The position numbers and the translations under genes are program-made. Source: Microbacterium pullorum (GTDB taxonomy: Bacteria > Actinomycetota > Actinomycetes > Actinomycetales > Microbacteriaceae). Taken from it: a stretch of DNA of 64,000 nucleotides. Of the stretch, positions 16,663-24,819 are shown piece after piece (within the stretch, counting starts at the first letter, position 1; each line of letters opens with the position of its first letter). The DNA is taken from positions 2,849-66,848 of the forward strand of contig NZ_JACSQP010000001.1 in NCBI RefSeq assembly GCF_014836535.1, read 5' to 3'. The notes below the pieces were generated by a model, which searched no databases, had not been told where the DNA came from, and saw only the letters and a list, made by a program, of their open reading frames with translations.

Positions 16663-17568
16663 TCAGCGATCCGAGCGCAGCGTCACATCTCCCGCCGACA
16701 CGTTCACCGAGATGATGCGCGTGGCCTGCGACGTGGTCTCGAGCCGGTTGTCGAGGCCACCGGCCGAGACGTCGGACTCGACGCGGTACGGTCCCGCAGG
16801 GACCGTGAGGTCCAGCGACCCGGCGCTCACGTCGATGGCGACGTCGGTGGGGGCGCTGCCGGTGAGCACGGCCTTCAGGCCCCCCGCGCTGACGTTCAGC
16901 TCGGCGGTGTCGATGTCGGCCAGTTCGAGGTTCGCCCGACCCGCGCTGACGTCGGTGCTCAGCTCCGTCGCCGCACCGGTGACCGTGAGTTCGCCCGCGT
17001 TCACCTCGAGGTCGAGCGACCCGAACTCACCATCGACGTCGAGCGACCCGGCCGAAAGCACGAAGTCCGCCTCGAGGCCCGCGCCTGCCAGCTCTTCGGG
17101 CAGCTCCAGCACGACTCGCGTCGGGCCGTCGTAGAACCACCAGCCGAAGAACCAGCGCTGCGGCGACCGCACGACCAGCTCGTCGCCCTCACGGGTGAGG
17201 GTCCAGTTTCCGGCACCGGCGTCGGCCGTGATGTCGAGCACGGCCTCGTCGGTGTCGGTGAACAGCACGCGCACGTCGCCGGCGGACACGTCGATGTCGA
17301 GGGAGTCGACGCCTGCGGCATCCACCGCGATGCGGTCGTCGACGGGGCCACCCGAGCGCACCACCGCCCCGATGATGCCGAAGGTGACCGTGCCGAGGAT
17401 GAGCAGTCCGCCCACGACGATCGCGATGATCGCGACGACCCGTCCTGCGGACGACCGCTGCGGCGGCGGGGTGGGAGCGCCGGGCTGCGGGGGCATGGCC
17501 GCGTCGGGAGGCGGGGGCGTGGTCGCGCCGGGCTGCGGGGTCGTAGGGCGTGTGAGTGGCGTGCTCAT
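16663..17568 (-). CDS. DUF4097-type beta-strand repeat membrane protein
   Basis: A 301-residue membrane-anchored protein. A Pro-rich cytoplasmic N-terminus (residues 1-40) precedes one transmembrane helix ('[20 protein letters not shown]'). The extracytoplasmic remainder holds at least eight degenerate repeats with a 'VSAG' turn: 'DVSAGD', 'LSAGSL', 'VNAGEL', 'DVSAGR', 'NVSAGGL', 'DVSAGSL', 'DVSAGGL' and 'NVSAGDV'. This is the pattern of the DUF4097 (putative adhesin-like) beta-solenoid. The start overlaps the stop of the response-regulator gene as ATGA, so it is the third gene of the kinase-regulator operon and may be its sensor partner or output. Function is otherwise unknown. Confidence 0.8.
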   Translation of the reverse strand: MSTPLTRPTTPQPGATTPPPPDAAMPPQPGAPTPPPQRSSAGRVVAIIAIVVGGLLILGTVTFGIIGAVVRSGGPVDDRIAVDAAGVDSLDIDVSAGDVRVLFTDTDEAVLDITADAGAGNWTLTREGDELVVRSPQRWFFGWWFYDGPTRVVLELPEELAGAGLEADFVLSAGSLDVDGEFGSLDLEVNAGELTVTGAATELSTDVSAGRANLELADIDTAELNVSAGGLKAVLTGSAPTDVAIDVSAGSLDLTVPAGPYRVESDVSAGGLDNRLETTSQATRIISVNVSAGDVTLRSDR

Positions 17569-18242
17569 CGTGATGCTCCTGTCTGCGGCAGGTCGCCGCC
17601 GTGTTCGAGGTGGGCCAGCGCTGCCAGCACCCGCCGGTTTCCTGCCTCGTCCTGCTCGAGGTCGAGCTTCTGGAAGAGGGAGGTGATGTACTTCTCGACG
17701 CTCGCTTCGCTGACGTGCAGCGTGCGGGCGATGGCCTGGTTGGACTTTCCTTCGGCGATCAGCGCCAGCACGGTGCGTTCGCGGTCGGTGAGGCGGGCCA
17801 TGCGGTCGTCGCGGGTACGTCGCATGAGCAGCTGCGAGACGACCTCGGGGTCGAACACGGTGCCGCCGGCGCCGATCTGCGCGACCGTCTCGACGAACTC
17901 GGCCACATCGGCCACCCGGTCCTTCAGCAGGTAGCCCAGCGCCCCGCCGCGGCCGGCGATGAGCTCCGACGCGTAGCGCTCCTCGACGTACTGGCTGAGC
18001 ACGAGCACCGGCAGGTGCGGGTTCGCGGCGCGCAGGGTGAGGGCTGCCCGGATGCCCTCGTCGGTGAACGTCGGGGGAAGCCGCACATCGAGGATGCAGA
18101 GGTCGGGCGTCGTGTCGGCGACGACCGTGTCGAGGTCGTGGGCGTCGGGGAGGGCGGCGACCACGGTGTGGCCGGCGTCTTCGAGCAGTCGTACGAGACC
18201 CTCGCGCAGCAGCGCGGAATCCTCACAGATCAGGATGCGCAC
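17565..18242 (-). CDS. LuxR-type response regulator
   Basis: DNA-binding response regulator of 225 residues. The receiver domain has the acidic pair E7/D8, phospho-acceptor D52 in 'LCILDVRLPP' and lysine in 'GYLLKDR'. The LuxR-type helix-turn-helix is 'LTDRERTVLALIAEGKSNQA' followed by 'LHVSEASVEKYITSLFQKL'. It starts with GTG at 18242, inside the 3' end of the kinase gene (13-nt overlap), so the pair is translationally coupled and almost certainly cognate. Signal and regulon are unknown; control of the co-transcribed DUF4097 gene is likely. Confidence 0.9.
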   Translation of the reverse strand: MRILICEDSALLREGLVRLLEDAGHTVVAALPDAHDLDTVVADTTPDLCILDVRLPPTFTDEGIRAALTLRAANPHLPVLVLSQYVEERYASELIAGRGGALGYLLKDRVADVAEFVETVAQIGAGGTVFDPEVVSQLLMRRTRDDRMARLTDRERTVLALIAEGKSNQAIARTLHVSEASVEKYITSLFQKLDLEQDEAGNRRVLAALAHLEHGGDLPQTGASR

Positions 18243-19501
18243 GGCACACTCACCTCCAGCGAGGTCGGGCCCCCGACGGGGCTGTCCAGACGCACCGTGC
18301 CGCGGGCGGCGACGATGCGGTTCGTGATGCCGTCGAGGCCGCCGCCGGGGAGCACGCGGGCGCCTCCCATGCCGTTGTCCTCCACACGGGCCCACAGGGT
18401 GCCGTCGTCGCGGCTGCGCACGACGACGCGGCATTCGCTGGCGCGGGAGTGCTTGGCGGCGTTGGTGAGCGACTCGGCGATCGCGAAGTACACCGCGGCC
18501 TCCGCCTCGCGGGTGCACCGTCGGTCGATGCGCACATCGACGTGCACGGGCACGTGCGAACGGGCGACGAGCGCCGACAGGGCGGCGTCGAGGCCACGGT
18601 CGTCCAGGACAGAGACGTGGATGCCGCGCGCCAGCTGCCGCAGCTCGGTGATGGCGGCCTTGGTCGAGGTGTGCGCCTCGGCGATGAGCTCGCGCGCGGC
18701 ATCCGGATCGGTGTCGAGCTTCTGCTGGGCGAGGCCCAGCGTCATGCCGACGGACACCAGTCGCGGCTGCACGCCGTCGTGGAGGTCGCGCTCGATGCGG
18801 GTGCGCTCCACTTCGCTGGCGCGCACGGCCCCGGCGCGCTGCACGTCGGAGGTGTGCACGCGCTCGGCCAGCATCGCCTCGCGGGAGGGGACGAGGATCG
18901 CCCGGGTCAGGATGCCGTCGAGCAGGGCGATGCCCACGAGCAGCGCGGCACTGACGACGACGGCGAGGCCCCCGATGACGGCGGCCCAGCCGCTGTCGAG
19001 GACAGCGCCGGTCCAGGGGATGCGCACGACGTCGCCGGCGATCGGGGCGAAGAGCAGCCCCACGCCGGAGGCGAGAGTCGACAGCAGCGTGAGCACGAGT
19101 CCGCCGAGCAGGGTCGCCAGCGCCGCGCTGGCGACGCCGCGCCACATCGGGCCGTCGATGAACTGCTGCCAGAGCATGCGCACCCAGCCACCGAAGCCCG
19201 AGCGTGTCATGCGCCGGGGCCGCAGCGACGGCAGGCCGTAGTCGTAGAAGCCGTCGGCGCGGGCGTATTCGAGCCACGCGGTGGCGTAGAGCACGTACAC
19301 GAAGCCGATGAGGAAGAGCAGGCCGATGCCGAGCACCAGGGCGAGGCTCAGCCCGAGGCTCAGGAGGGTCACGATGACGGTGAACAGGACGGTCCCGGCG
19401 ATGGCCCAGGCAGCCAGCATGGCCAGGGCGCCGAGGACGCGCAGCGGCGTCGCGCGTGGCGTGTTCGCCACCGGCGCGGCGGGGACGGGAGGAGTGGTCA
19501 T
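18230..19501 (-). CDS. Sensor histidine kinase (HisKA_3 type)
   Basis: Membrane sensor kinase of 423 residues in the NarL-partner class. The N-terminus has about four hydrophobic segments (around 22-50, 52-75, 123-158 and 172-198) resembling a DUF-type sensor domain. The dimerisation/phosphoacceptor motif is 'ERTRIERDLHDGVQPRLVS' with H241. The ATPase domain shows N-box 'AIAESLTNAAKHS' and G-boxes 'VEDNGMGGA' and 'GGGLDGITNRI'. It is the first gene of a three-gene operon with the regulator and a DUF4097 protein. The start has a TACCTT -10 box 6 nt upstream, implying a leaderless mRNA. Confidence 0.9.
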   Translation of the reverse strand: MTTPPVPAAPVANTPRATPLRVLGALAMLAAWAIAGTVLFTVIVTLLSLGLSLALVLGIGLLFLIGFVYVLYATAWLEYARADGFYDYGLPSLRPRRMTRSGFGGWVRMLWQQFIDGPMWRGVASAALATLLGGLVLTLLSTLASGVGLLFAPIAGDVVRIPWTGAVLDSGWAAVIGGLAVVVSAALLVGIALLDGILTRAILVPSREAMLAERVHTSDVQRAGAVRASEVERTRIERDLHDGVQPRLVSVGMTLGLAQQKLDTDPDAARELIAEAHTSTKAAITELRQLARGIHVSVLDDRGLDAALSALVARSHVPVHVDVRIDRRCTREAEAAVYFAIAESLTNAAKHSRASECRVVVRSRDDGTLWARVEDNGMGGARVLPGGGLDGITNRIVAARGTVRLDSPVGGPTSLEVSVPCAS

Positions 19502-19507
19502 GGCTCA

Positions 19508-19513
19508 AAGGTA
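19508..19513 (-). promoter_or_regulatory. -10 box (leaderless) of the histidine-kinase operon
   Basis: TACCTT on the minus strand, 6 nt before ATG 19501. Confidence 0.55.
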
Positions 19514-19597
19514 GGACGGGGGTGGGGTGGGGCACCGCCCCGGCATCCGGAGTCTTTTGTTCGGGTTATCCCGAGAGTCGCGCTCAGAGTGGGCTGA

Positions 19598-19603
19598 GAC
19601 GAT
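19598..19603 (+). promoter_or_regulatory. -10 box (leaderless) of the HAD gene
   Basis: GACGAT, 6 nt before GTG 19610 but only 3 nt before the in-frame GTG at 19607. The spacing favours 19610. The hexamer is a weak match. Confidence 0.35.
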
Positions 19604-19609
19604 GGGGTG

Positions 19610-20416
19610 GTGACCACTCCCGACATCCGCCTCATCGCCGTCGACATGGACGGCACCCTGCTCGACCCCGACGGCGCGGTGCCGCCGCGGCTGTGGCCGC
19701 TGCTGGAGCGGCTGCGCGAGCGCGACATCGCGTTCGCGCCGGCCAGCGGCCGTCAGCTGGCGACGCTGCAGCGCTCGTTCGGTGCGGCCGGGGGAGAACT
19801 GGACTACATCGCCGAGAACGGCGCGTACGTCGTGCGCGACGGAGTCGAGGTCAGTTCCGACGCGCTGGATGCCGCGTTCGTCCGCACCGTCGTCGAACGG
19901 CTGCGCGCGCTCGCCGCGCAGGGCATGCGACTGGGCTTCGTGGTGTGCGGCAAGGCATCGGCGTACATCGAGGCGCCCGATGAGCGGTTCCGCGTCGAGG
20001 CGGAGAGGTACTACGCCCGGCTCACCGTCGTCGACGACGTGCTGGCGCAGGATGACCAGGTGCTCAAGATCGCCGTGTACGACCACGACGGCAGCGAGAC
20101 CCACACCGCGCCGGCACTGAGCGATCTGGGAGAGAGTCACCAGGTGGTCGTCTCGGGACATCACTGGGTCGACATCATGAACCCCGGCGTCAACAAGGGT
20201 GTCGCCCTGCGGCACCTGCAGCAGGACCTCGGCATCACGCCAGCCCAGACGGCGGCGTTCGGCGATTACCTCAACGACATCGAGCTGCTGCAGGCCGCCG
20301 AGTGGTCCTACGCCATGGCCGACGCGCACCCCGACGTCGCCGCCGTCGCGCGGTTCCGGGCGCCGTCGAACGCCGAATACGGCGTCATCACGACGATCGA
20401 GTCGCTGCTGGGCTGA
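19610..20416 (+). CDS. HAD-superfamily Cof-type phosphatase
   Basis: Cytoplasmic sugar-phosphate or nucleotide phosphatase of the Cof/YbjI (HAD type IIB) group, 268 residues. Motif I is 'DMDGTLLD' near residue 11 with the nucleophile Asp and the acid/base Asp two residues later. Motif II is 'FAPASGRQ'. Motif III/IV is 'KGVALRHL' and 'AFGDYLNDIELL' near the C-terminus. The large cap between them (about residues 85-185) marks the IIB class. GTG codons at 19607 and 19610 are both possible; promoter spacing prefers the second. Substrate unknown. Confidence 0.87.
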   Translation: MTTPDIRLIAVDMDGTLLDPDGAVPPRLWPLLERLRERDIAFAPASGRQLATLQRSFGAAGGELDYIAENGAYVVRDGVEVSSDALDAAFVRTVVERLRALAAQGMRLGFVVCGKASAYIEAPDERFRVEAERYYARLTVVDDVLAQDDQVLKIAVYDHDGSETHTAPALSDLGESHQVVVSGHHWVDIMNPGVNKGVALRHLQQDLGITPAQTAAFGDYLNDIELLQAAEWSYAMADAHPDVAAVARFRAPSNAEYGVITTIESLLG

Positions 20417-20444
20417 GGTGTGCCCCGCGGCCGGGGTGCAGGCG

Positions 20445-20450
20445 TAGCGT
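20445..20450 (+). promoter_or_regulatory. -10 box (leaderless) of the aldo/keto reductase gene
   Basis: TAGCGT, 6 nt before ATG 20457. The intervening GGAGGG is too close to the start to act as a normal Shine-Dalgarno sequence. Confidence 0.55.
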
Positions 20451-20456
20451 GGAGGG

Positions 20457-21287
20457 ATGATCTCGATCCCCCCGGTGACGCTCAACGACGGCACCGAGCT
20501 TGCGCAGCTCGGTCTCGGAACCTACAACCTGCGCGGCCCCGAGGGCGTCGATGCGATCGCCGCCGCGATCGACAGCGGCTACCGGCTGCTGGACTCGGCG
20601 GTCAACTACGAGAACGAGGCCGAGGTCGGCGAGGCCGTGCGGCGCAGCGGCATCCGCGATGAGCTCATCGTCACGACCAAGGTGCCCGGTCGCGATCACG
20701 GCTACGAGCAGACGCTCGCCAGCGCCGCAGGCTCCCTCGAACGGCTGGGCCTGGACCGCATCGACCTGTACCTCATCCACTGGCCGAACCCCTCCGTCGA
20801 CCGTTACGTCGACACATGGCGCGCCATGATCGAGCTGCGCGAGCGCGGAACGGTGCGCTCGATCGGGGTCTCGAACTTCACCGAGCCGATGCTCGCCCGG
20901 CTCATCGACGAGACCGGCGTCACGCCCGCCGTCAACCAGGTGGAGCTGCACCCCTACTTCCCGCAAGCGAAGCTCCGCGCCTTCCATGCGGCGCACGGGA
21001 TCCGCACCGAGAGCTGGAGCCCGCTCGCCCGGCGCAGCGAGCTGCTGACCGAGCCGGTGCTGGCCGAAGTCGCCGAGGCGCACGGGGTCACCCCGACCCA
21101 GGTCGTGCTGCGGTGGCACACCGAATTGGGCTCGACCCCCATCCCGAAGTCGGCGCATCCCGAGCGGCAGCGCGAGAACGCCGACGTGTTCGGCTTCACC
21201 CTCACGAACGACGAGGTCGCCGCGATCAGCGGGCTCGAGCGGGGTCGACTCTGGGACGGCGACCCCGACACGCACGAAGAGATGTAG
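20457..21287 (+). CDS. Aldo/keto reductase
   Basis: NADPH-dependent (alpha/beta)8 oxidoreductase of 276 residues, closest in look to the AKR5 group of 2,5-diketo-D-gluconate reductases. The catalytic tetrad is visible as D46 and Y51 in 'LLDSAVNYENE', K75 in 'IVTTKVPG' and H108 in 'LYLIHWP'. The coenzyme-binding 'STPIPKSAHPERQREN' segment near the C-terminus is also present. It likely reduces small aldehydes or ketones, possibly sugar-derived; the physiological substrate is unknown. It follows the HAD gene by 40 nt with its own promoter. Confidence 0.9.
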   Translation: MISIPPVTLNDGTELAQLGLGTYNLRGPEGVDAIAAAIDSGYRLLDSAVNYENEAEVGEAVRRSGIRDELIVTTKVPGRDHGYEQTLASAAGSLERLGLDRIDLYLIHWPNPSVDRYVDTWRAMIELRERGTVRSIGVSNFTEPMLARLIDETGVTPAVNQVELHPYFPQAKLRAFHAAHGIRTESWSPLARRSELLTEPVLAEVAEAHGVTPTQVVLRWHTELGSTPIPKSAHPERQRENADVFGFTLTNDEVAAISGLERGRLWDGDPDTHEEM

Positions 21288-21304
21288 GGGTCGGATGCCG
21301 CTCC

Positions 21305-21724
21305 TTACGACGCGGCGGGTGCGGGGTCGATGGAGACCAGCCAGGAGATGCCGAACCGGTCGGTGAGCATGCCGAAGAGTCCGCCCCACGGTGCCTCGCC
21401 GAGCGGCATGGTGACATTGCCGTCGACCGACAGCGCCTCCCAGAAGCTCCGCGCGGCCGGTTCGTCGTCGCCGCTGATCGACACCGAGAACCCCGTGGCG
21501 GCATGGTGCGTCATGCTGCTCGGGGTGTCGGCAGCCATCAGCACGAACCCCTGCGGCGTCTCGAGCTGCGCGTGCATGACCAGGTCGGCATCGGCGGTGT
21601 CGTCGGTGCCGCCGAACGAACCGAACGTGTCCACGGTCAGCTCACCGCCGAACACCTCGCGATAGAACTCCATCGCCTCGCGGGCCCGGCCCTCGAAGTT
21701 GAGGTACGGATTCAGGGTCAGCAT
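21305..21724 (-). CDS. VOC-family (PhnB-like) protein
   Basis: A 139-residue protein of the vicinal-oxygen-chelate superfamily, PhnB/YjdN-like subgroup. It opens with 'LTLNPYLNFEGRAREAMEFY', then 'VFGGELTVDTFGSFGG', and ends 'LTDRFGISWLVSIDP', all typical of this subgroup (often annotated as 3-demethylubiquinone methyltransferase-like, wrongly as to activity). Such proteins bind a metal or small ligand in a beta-alpha-beta-beta-beta fold; no activity can be assigned. AGGGA precedes the ATG. It is convergent with the aldo/keto reductase gene, 17 nt apart. Confidence 0.82.
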   Translation of the reverse strand: MLTLNPYLNFEGRAREAMEFYREVFGGELTVDTFGSFGGTDDTADADLVMHAQLETPQGFVLMAADTPSSMTHHAATGFSVSISGDDEPAARSFWEALSVDGNVTMPLGEAPWGGLFGMLTDRFGISWLVSIDPAPAAS

Positions 21725-21984
21725 GATGTTCCCTCTCGGGTCGCTCCGGATGCCGGTGGTCCCGGCGGTCCCCAGTATTCAGCCGGGGGAGGGCGACGGG
21801 CAAGGGTGGGGCGCCCGCTCGCGCACAATAAGCCCTGATCGAGAGGTCATCCGCGTTCTCACGGATCGTTCAGTGACGACGGAGCGTTCGTCCAGAGTGA
21901 CCTTGCACAGTGGGGTACTGCGCCCGGCCCGAGGGCGCGGCGCCGCTGTGCCGGCGCACTCCGCTCACGGAAGCACGTTTCGTC

Positions 21985-22839
21985 ATGCCTACATTCACGT
22001 CAGCCCTGTCCCGGCGCGCGCTGCGCGTCGCGCACCACCGCCGCGTGCGGCGGCGCCTGGCCGTAGCCGGCGCCATCGCCGCCGGTATCGCCTTCGGCGG
22101 GCTGGCCGCCACCGGTGCCGCGGCGGCCGCCGAAGCGCTGCCGTTGTCGGGCGACCCTTCGGGGGCGACGACCCTGCAGTCGGTCGCCGTCGAGGCTGCC
22201 GCCACCGTCGACGAGGCCCACGCGGCCATCGCCGGTGCCGAGGCGATCTCCACCGAGATCGCGCAGTCGGGCCTCGACCTCGGCGGTGAGGCGACCGAGG
22301 TCGATACGAGTGACCTGCAGGCCGCGGTGGAGCGGCTGTCGGGCTTCGAGGTGATGCCGCTCCTGCTCGTTCCCGACGTCGTCGATGAGACCGCGGAGCA
22401 CATCGAGACCGTGACCACCCGCGTCGCCGATCTGCGCTCGCGCCTCGACGCGGCGCAGGCGCAGAAGGCCGCCGAAGAGGCGGCCGCGGCCGCGGCGGCA
22501 GCCGAAGCTGCAGCCATCGCCGCCGGCAACACCGTCGAGGGCGCCAAGGCGACCGCCGCTGAACTGGCCGCCACGCAGTACGGCTGGGGGAGCGACCAGT
22601 TCCAGTGCCTCGACTCGCTCTGGACGAAGGAGTCGGACTGGAACTACCAGGCGGTCAACCCCTCCTCCGGGGCCACCGGCATCCCCCAGTCGCTTCCCGG
22701 CCACAAGATGGCCACCGCCGGAGCGGACTGGCAGACCAACGCCACGACCCAGATCCGGTGGGGGCTCGACTACATCTTCCGGGCGTACGGCACGCCGTGT
22801 GCGGCGTGGGCGCATTCGCAGGCGACCGACTGGTACTGA
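21985..22839 (+). CDS. Secreted transglycosylase-like protein
   Basis: Exported 284-residue protein. A basic N-terminus and long hydrophobic Ala-rich segment (about residues 27-50) form a signal peptide or anchor. An Ala/Glu-rich helical, probably coiled-coil, region follows (about 130-190). The C-terminal ~90 residues look like a small lysozyme-type domain: 'CLDSLWTKESDWNYQAVNPS' with a Glu in the catalytic position, then 'SGATGIPQSLPGHKM' and 'IRWGLDYI'. Two cysteines near the ends may form a disulphide. It probably cleaves or remodels peptidoglycan. The ATG at 21985 is chosen over 21910 because the signal peptide begins there. Confidence 0.75.
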   Translation: MPTFTSALSRRALRVAHHRRVRRRLAVAGAIAAGIAFGGLAATGAAAAAEALPLSGDPSGATTLQSVAVEAAATVDEAHAAIAGAEAISTEIAQSGLDLGGEATEVDTSDLQAAVERLSGFEVMPLLLVPDVVDETAEHIETVTTRVADLRSRLDAAQAQKAAEEAAAAAAAAEAAAIAAGNTVEGAKATAAELAATQYGWGSDQFQCLDSLWTKESDWNYQAVNPSSGATGIPQSLPGHKMATAGADWQTNATTQIRWGLDYIFRAYGTPCAAWAHSQATDWY

Positions 22840-22846
22840 TCGACCG

Positions 22847-22867
22847 CGCCCCGCTCAGTGCGGGGCG
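22847..22867. terminator. Bidirectional hairpin terminator
   Basis: CGCCCCGC, a 5-nt loop and GCGGGGCG form a perfect 8-bp stem between the convergent transglycosylase-like and SIP genes. It includes the SIP stop codon. Confidence 0.65.
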
Positions 22868-23637
22868 TGGTATTCGTCTTCGCCGTGCTTCCAGTAGCCC
22901 TTCGCCACGAATGCGTCGGGCTCCAGACCCCAGCGCTCCTGCAGCAGCGCGCGGGCGGGCTTGACGATGCGCTGCTCGGCGGCGACGAAGGCGAACACCG
23001 CGCCCGCGGGCCGGTCGGCGGCGGTGAGCGCGTCGAGGCGCCGCGCGAGCGCGGTGCCCGCGGCATCCGCCCCCCGGTGCACCTGTTCCACGGTGACACC
23101 CGACGGTGCCTCGATCGGCAACTCGTGACGCGCATCGGGCACCTCGACGAAGATGCGGCCGACCGCGTCGGCATCCATCGTGCGGGCGAAGCGTCGCATC
23201 GCCGGCACGGCGGTCTCGTCGCCCGCCAGCAGCCATGCGTCGGGCCGGCCGGTGATGACCATCGACCCGCGCGGGCCGCCGACGCCGGCGACCGCACCGA
23301 TCTCGGCGGTCGCCGCCCACTGCGCGGCGACGCCCTCGCCGTGGATGGCGAACTCCAGGTCGAGCCAGCCCTCGTCGCCGCTCCACGTCAGCGGCGTGTA
23401 CTCGCGACTCGGCGCCGCGCGCAGCTCCTCGACCGTCGCGGGAGCGGCCGTCGGGAAGAACACCCGGATGTGGTCGTCGGCACCGAGCGAATCGAAGCCG
23501 CGCAGGTCGTCACCCTCGAGCCGTACCCGCACGTAGCCGGGGGTCAGCCACTGCCGCGCCGCCAGTCGTGTCATGCGGAACCGCAGATCCAGCGGACGAC
23601 GCTCGCGTTGGAAGGATGCCGGGGTGGTCGAAGTCAT
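22855..23637 (-). CDS. Siderophore-interacting protein (ferric-siderophore reductase)
   Basis: Cytoplasmic flavin-dependent SIP-family reductase of 260 residues that releases iron from imported ferric siderophores. The FAD-binding barrel is at the N-terminus ('TPGYVRVRLEGDDLRGFDSL', then 'REYTPLTW' for flavin binding and 'GPRGSMVI'). The C-terminal reductase half ends in 'GYWKHGEDEYHAPH', typical of the family. It is divergent from a siderophore ABC transporter and its start codon abuts an iron box that also carries its -10 (TAGCCT, 23644-23649, 6 nt before ATG), so it should be leaderless and iron-repressed. Confidence 0.9.
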   Translation of the reverse strand: MTSTTPASFQRERRPLDLRFRMTRLAARQWLTPGYVRVRLEGDDLRGFDSLGADDHIRVFFPTAAPATVEELRAAPSREYTPLTWSGDEGWLDLEFAIHGEGVAAQWAATAEIGAVAGVGGPRGSMVITGRPDAWLLAGDETAVPAMRRFARTMDADAVGRIFVEVPDARHELPIEAPSGVTVEQVHRGADAAGTALARRLDALTAADRPAGAVFAFVAAEQRIVKPARALLQERWGLEPDAFVAKGYWKHGEDEYHAPH

Positions 23638-23655
23638 GAGGTTAGGCTAACCTAC
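23637..23655. promoter_or_regulatory. DtxR/IdeR iron box
   Basis: This 19-nt site matches the DtxR/IdeR consensus (TTAGGTTAGGCTAACCTAA) at 17 of 19 positions, differing at positions 2 and 19. It lies between divergent iron-acquisition genes and covers the -10 region of the SIP gene and possible plus-strand -10 hexamers. Iron-loaded DtxR/IdeR bound here would block both directions. Confidence 0.9.
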
Positions 23656-23775
23656 CTAGCGGGTCGACCTGATCAGATTCCGGCCCTTCCACCCTACGAC
23701 GATGCCGTCGGAGCCGACGTCGTCCGTCGATGGCCCGCGCTCCGAATCGTCGCCTTCACCGGAGATGACACCCCT

Positions 23776-24789
23776 ATGCGCACCACACGACCGCTGCTCG
23801 CGGCCTCCCTCGCCTTGGTCACCGCCGTCGCTCTGACCGGCTGTGCGACCGACGCCACCGAGCAGACCGCCGAAGCGGCCGAGGGCGTCGGCACCGTGTC
23901 GTATTCGTGGGACCGCAACCTCGCCGGCGAGGACGAGGATCCGCAGTACGAGCAGACCACGGTCGAGGTGCCGGTGAACCCCGAGAGCATCGTCGTGTTC
24001 GACATGGCGAGCCTCGACACCATCGGTGCACTCGGCGGCGAGGTCGCCGGCGCCCCGCTGGACTCGGTGCCCGACTACCTGCAGGGCTACCTCGCCGACG
24101 ACGCGTTCAACGCCGGCACCCTGTTCGAGGCCGACCTCGTCGCGATCGAGGCCCAGCAGCCCGACCTCATCATCATCGGTGGACGCTCGACGGCTCTCTA
24201 CGAGGACCTGAGCGAGATCGCCCCGACCGTCGACCTCAGCATCAGCGGCACGTTCCTCGACACCCTCGAGCGCAACACCACCTTCCTCGGCGAGGTGCTC
24301 GGGGCAGAGGATGCCGCGGCAGCCGCCCTCGCCGAGCTGGAAGCCGGCATCGACCAGGCGCAGGCCGTCACCGCCGACGCCGGCACGGGCCTGGGGCTCA
24401 TGGTGTCGGGTGGACGCCTCAGCGCCATGGCGCCCGCCGGCGACGGCGCGACCGGCCGCAACGCCCGCGGCGGCCTCATCTACGACGTGTTCGGCGTGCA
24501 GCCGGTCGTCGAGGACATCGAAGCGGCCACCCACGGCGAGCCCGTCTCGTTCGAGTTCCTGCTCGAGCAGGACCCCGACTTCCTGTGGGTCGTCGACCGC
24601 GACGCGGCCACCGGCGCCGAAGACGCCCAGGCTGCGGCCGTTGTGCTCGACAATGACATCGTGAAGGAGACGACCGCCTCCATGCAGGACCAGATCGTCT
24701 ACCTGAACGCCACCGCCTGGTACATCGTGTTCGGCGGCATCGACACGACGCGCATCATGATCGACGACGTGCTGCAGATCGCCGGCTGA
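23776..24789 (+). CDS. Siderophore ABC transporter substrate-binding lipoprotein
   Basis: Periplasmic-binding-type lipoprotein of 337 residues for a ferric siderophore. The signal peptide ends in 'LTGC' with lipidated C23. The mature part shows the PeripBP_2 (FepB/CeuA-like) fold: 'VPVNPESIVVFDMASLDTIG', 'ALEAQQPDLIIIG'-type segment ('AIEAQQPDLIIIGG') and C-terminal 'LNATAWYIVFGG'. It resembles the petrobactin/catecholate CeuA-YclQ branch rather than hydroxamate binders, but the ligand is a guess. The ATG at 23776 has GGAG upstream. It is the first gene of the four-gene transporter operon under the iron box. Confidence 0.9.
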   Translation: MRTTRPLLAASLALVTAVALTGCATDATEQTAEAAEGVGTVSYSWDRNLAGEDEDPQYEQTTVEVPVNPESIVVFDMASLDTIGALGGEVAGAPLDSVPDYLQGYLADDAFNAGTLFEADLVAIEAQQPDLIIIGGRSTALYEDLSEIAPTVDLSISGTFLDTLERNTTFLGEVLGAEDAAAAALAELEAGIDQAQAVTADAGTGLGLMVSGGRLSAMAPAGDGATGRNARGGLIYDVFGVQPVVEDIEAATHGEPVSFEFLLEQDPDFLWVVDRDAATGAEDAQAAAVVLDNDIVKETTASMQDQIVYLNATAWYIVFGGIDTTRIMIDDVLQIAG

Positions 24790-24819
24790 GCGTCGCTGAG
24801 CCGCTGAACCGCCACTGAG

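Noticed and set aside
21725..21984. Possible c-di-AMP (ydaO-type) riboswitch before the transglycosylase-like gene, as seen for some actinobacterial cell-wall hydrolases.
   Set aside because: I could not match the conserved ydaO core sequences; only a short ATCCG/CGGAT hairpin is visible.
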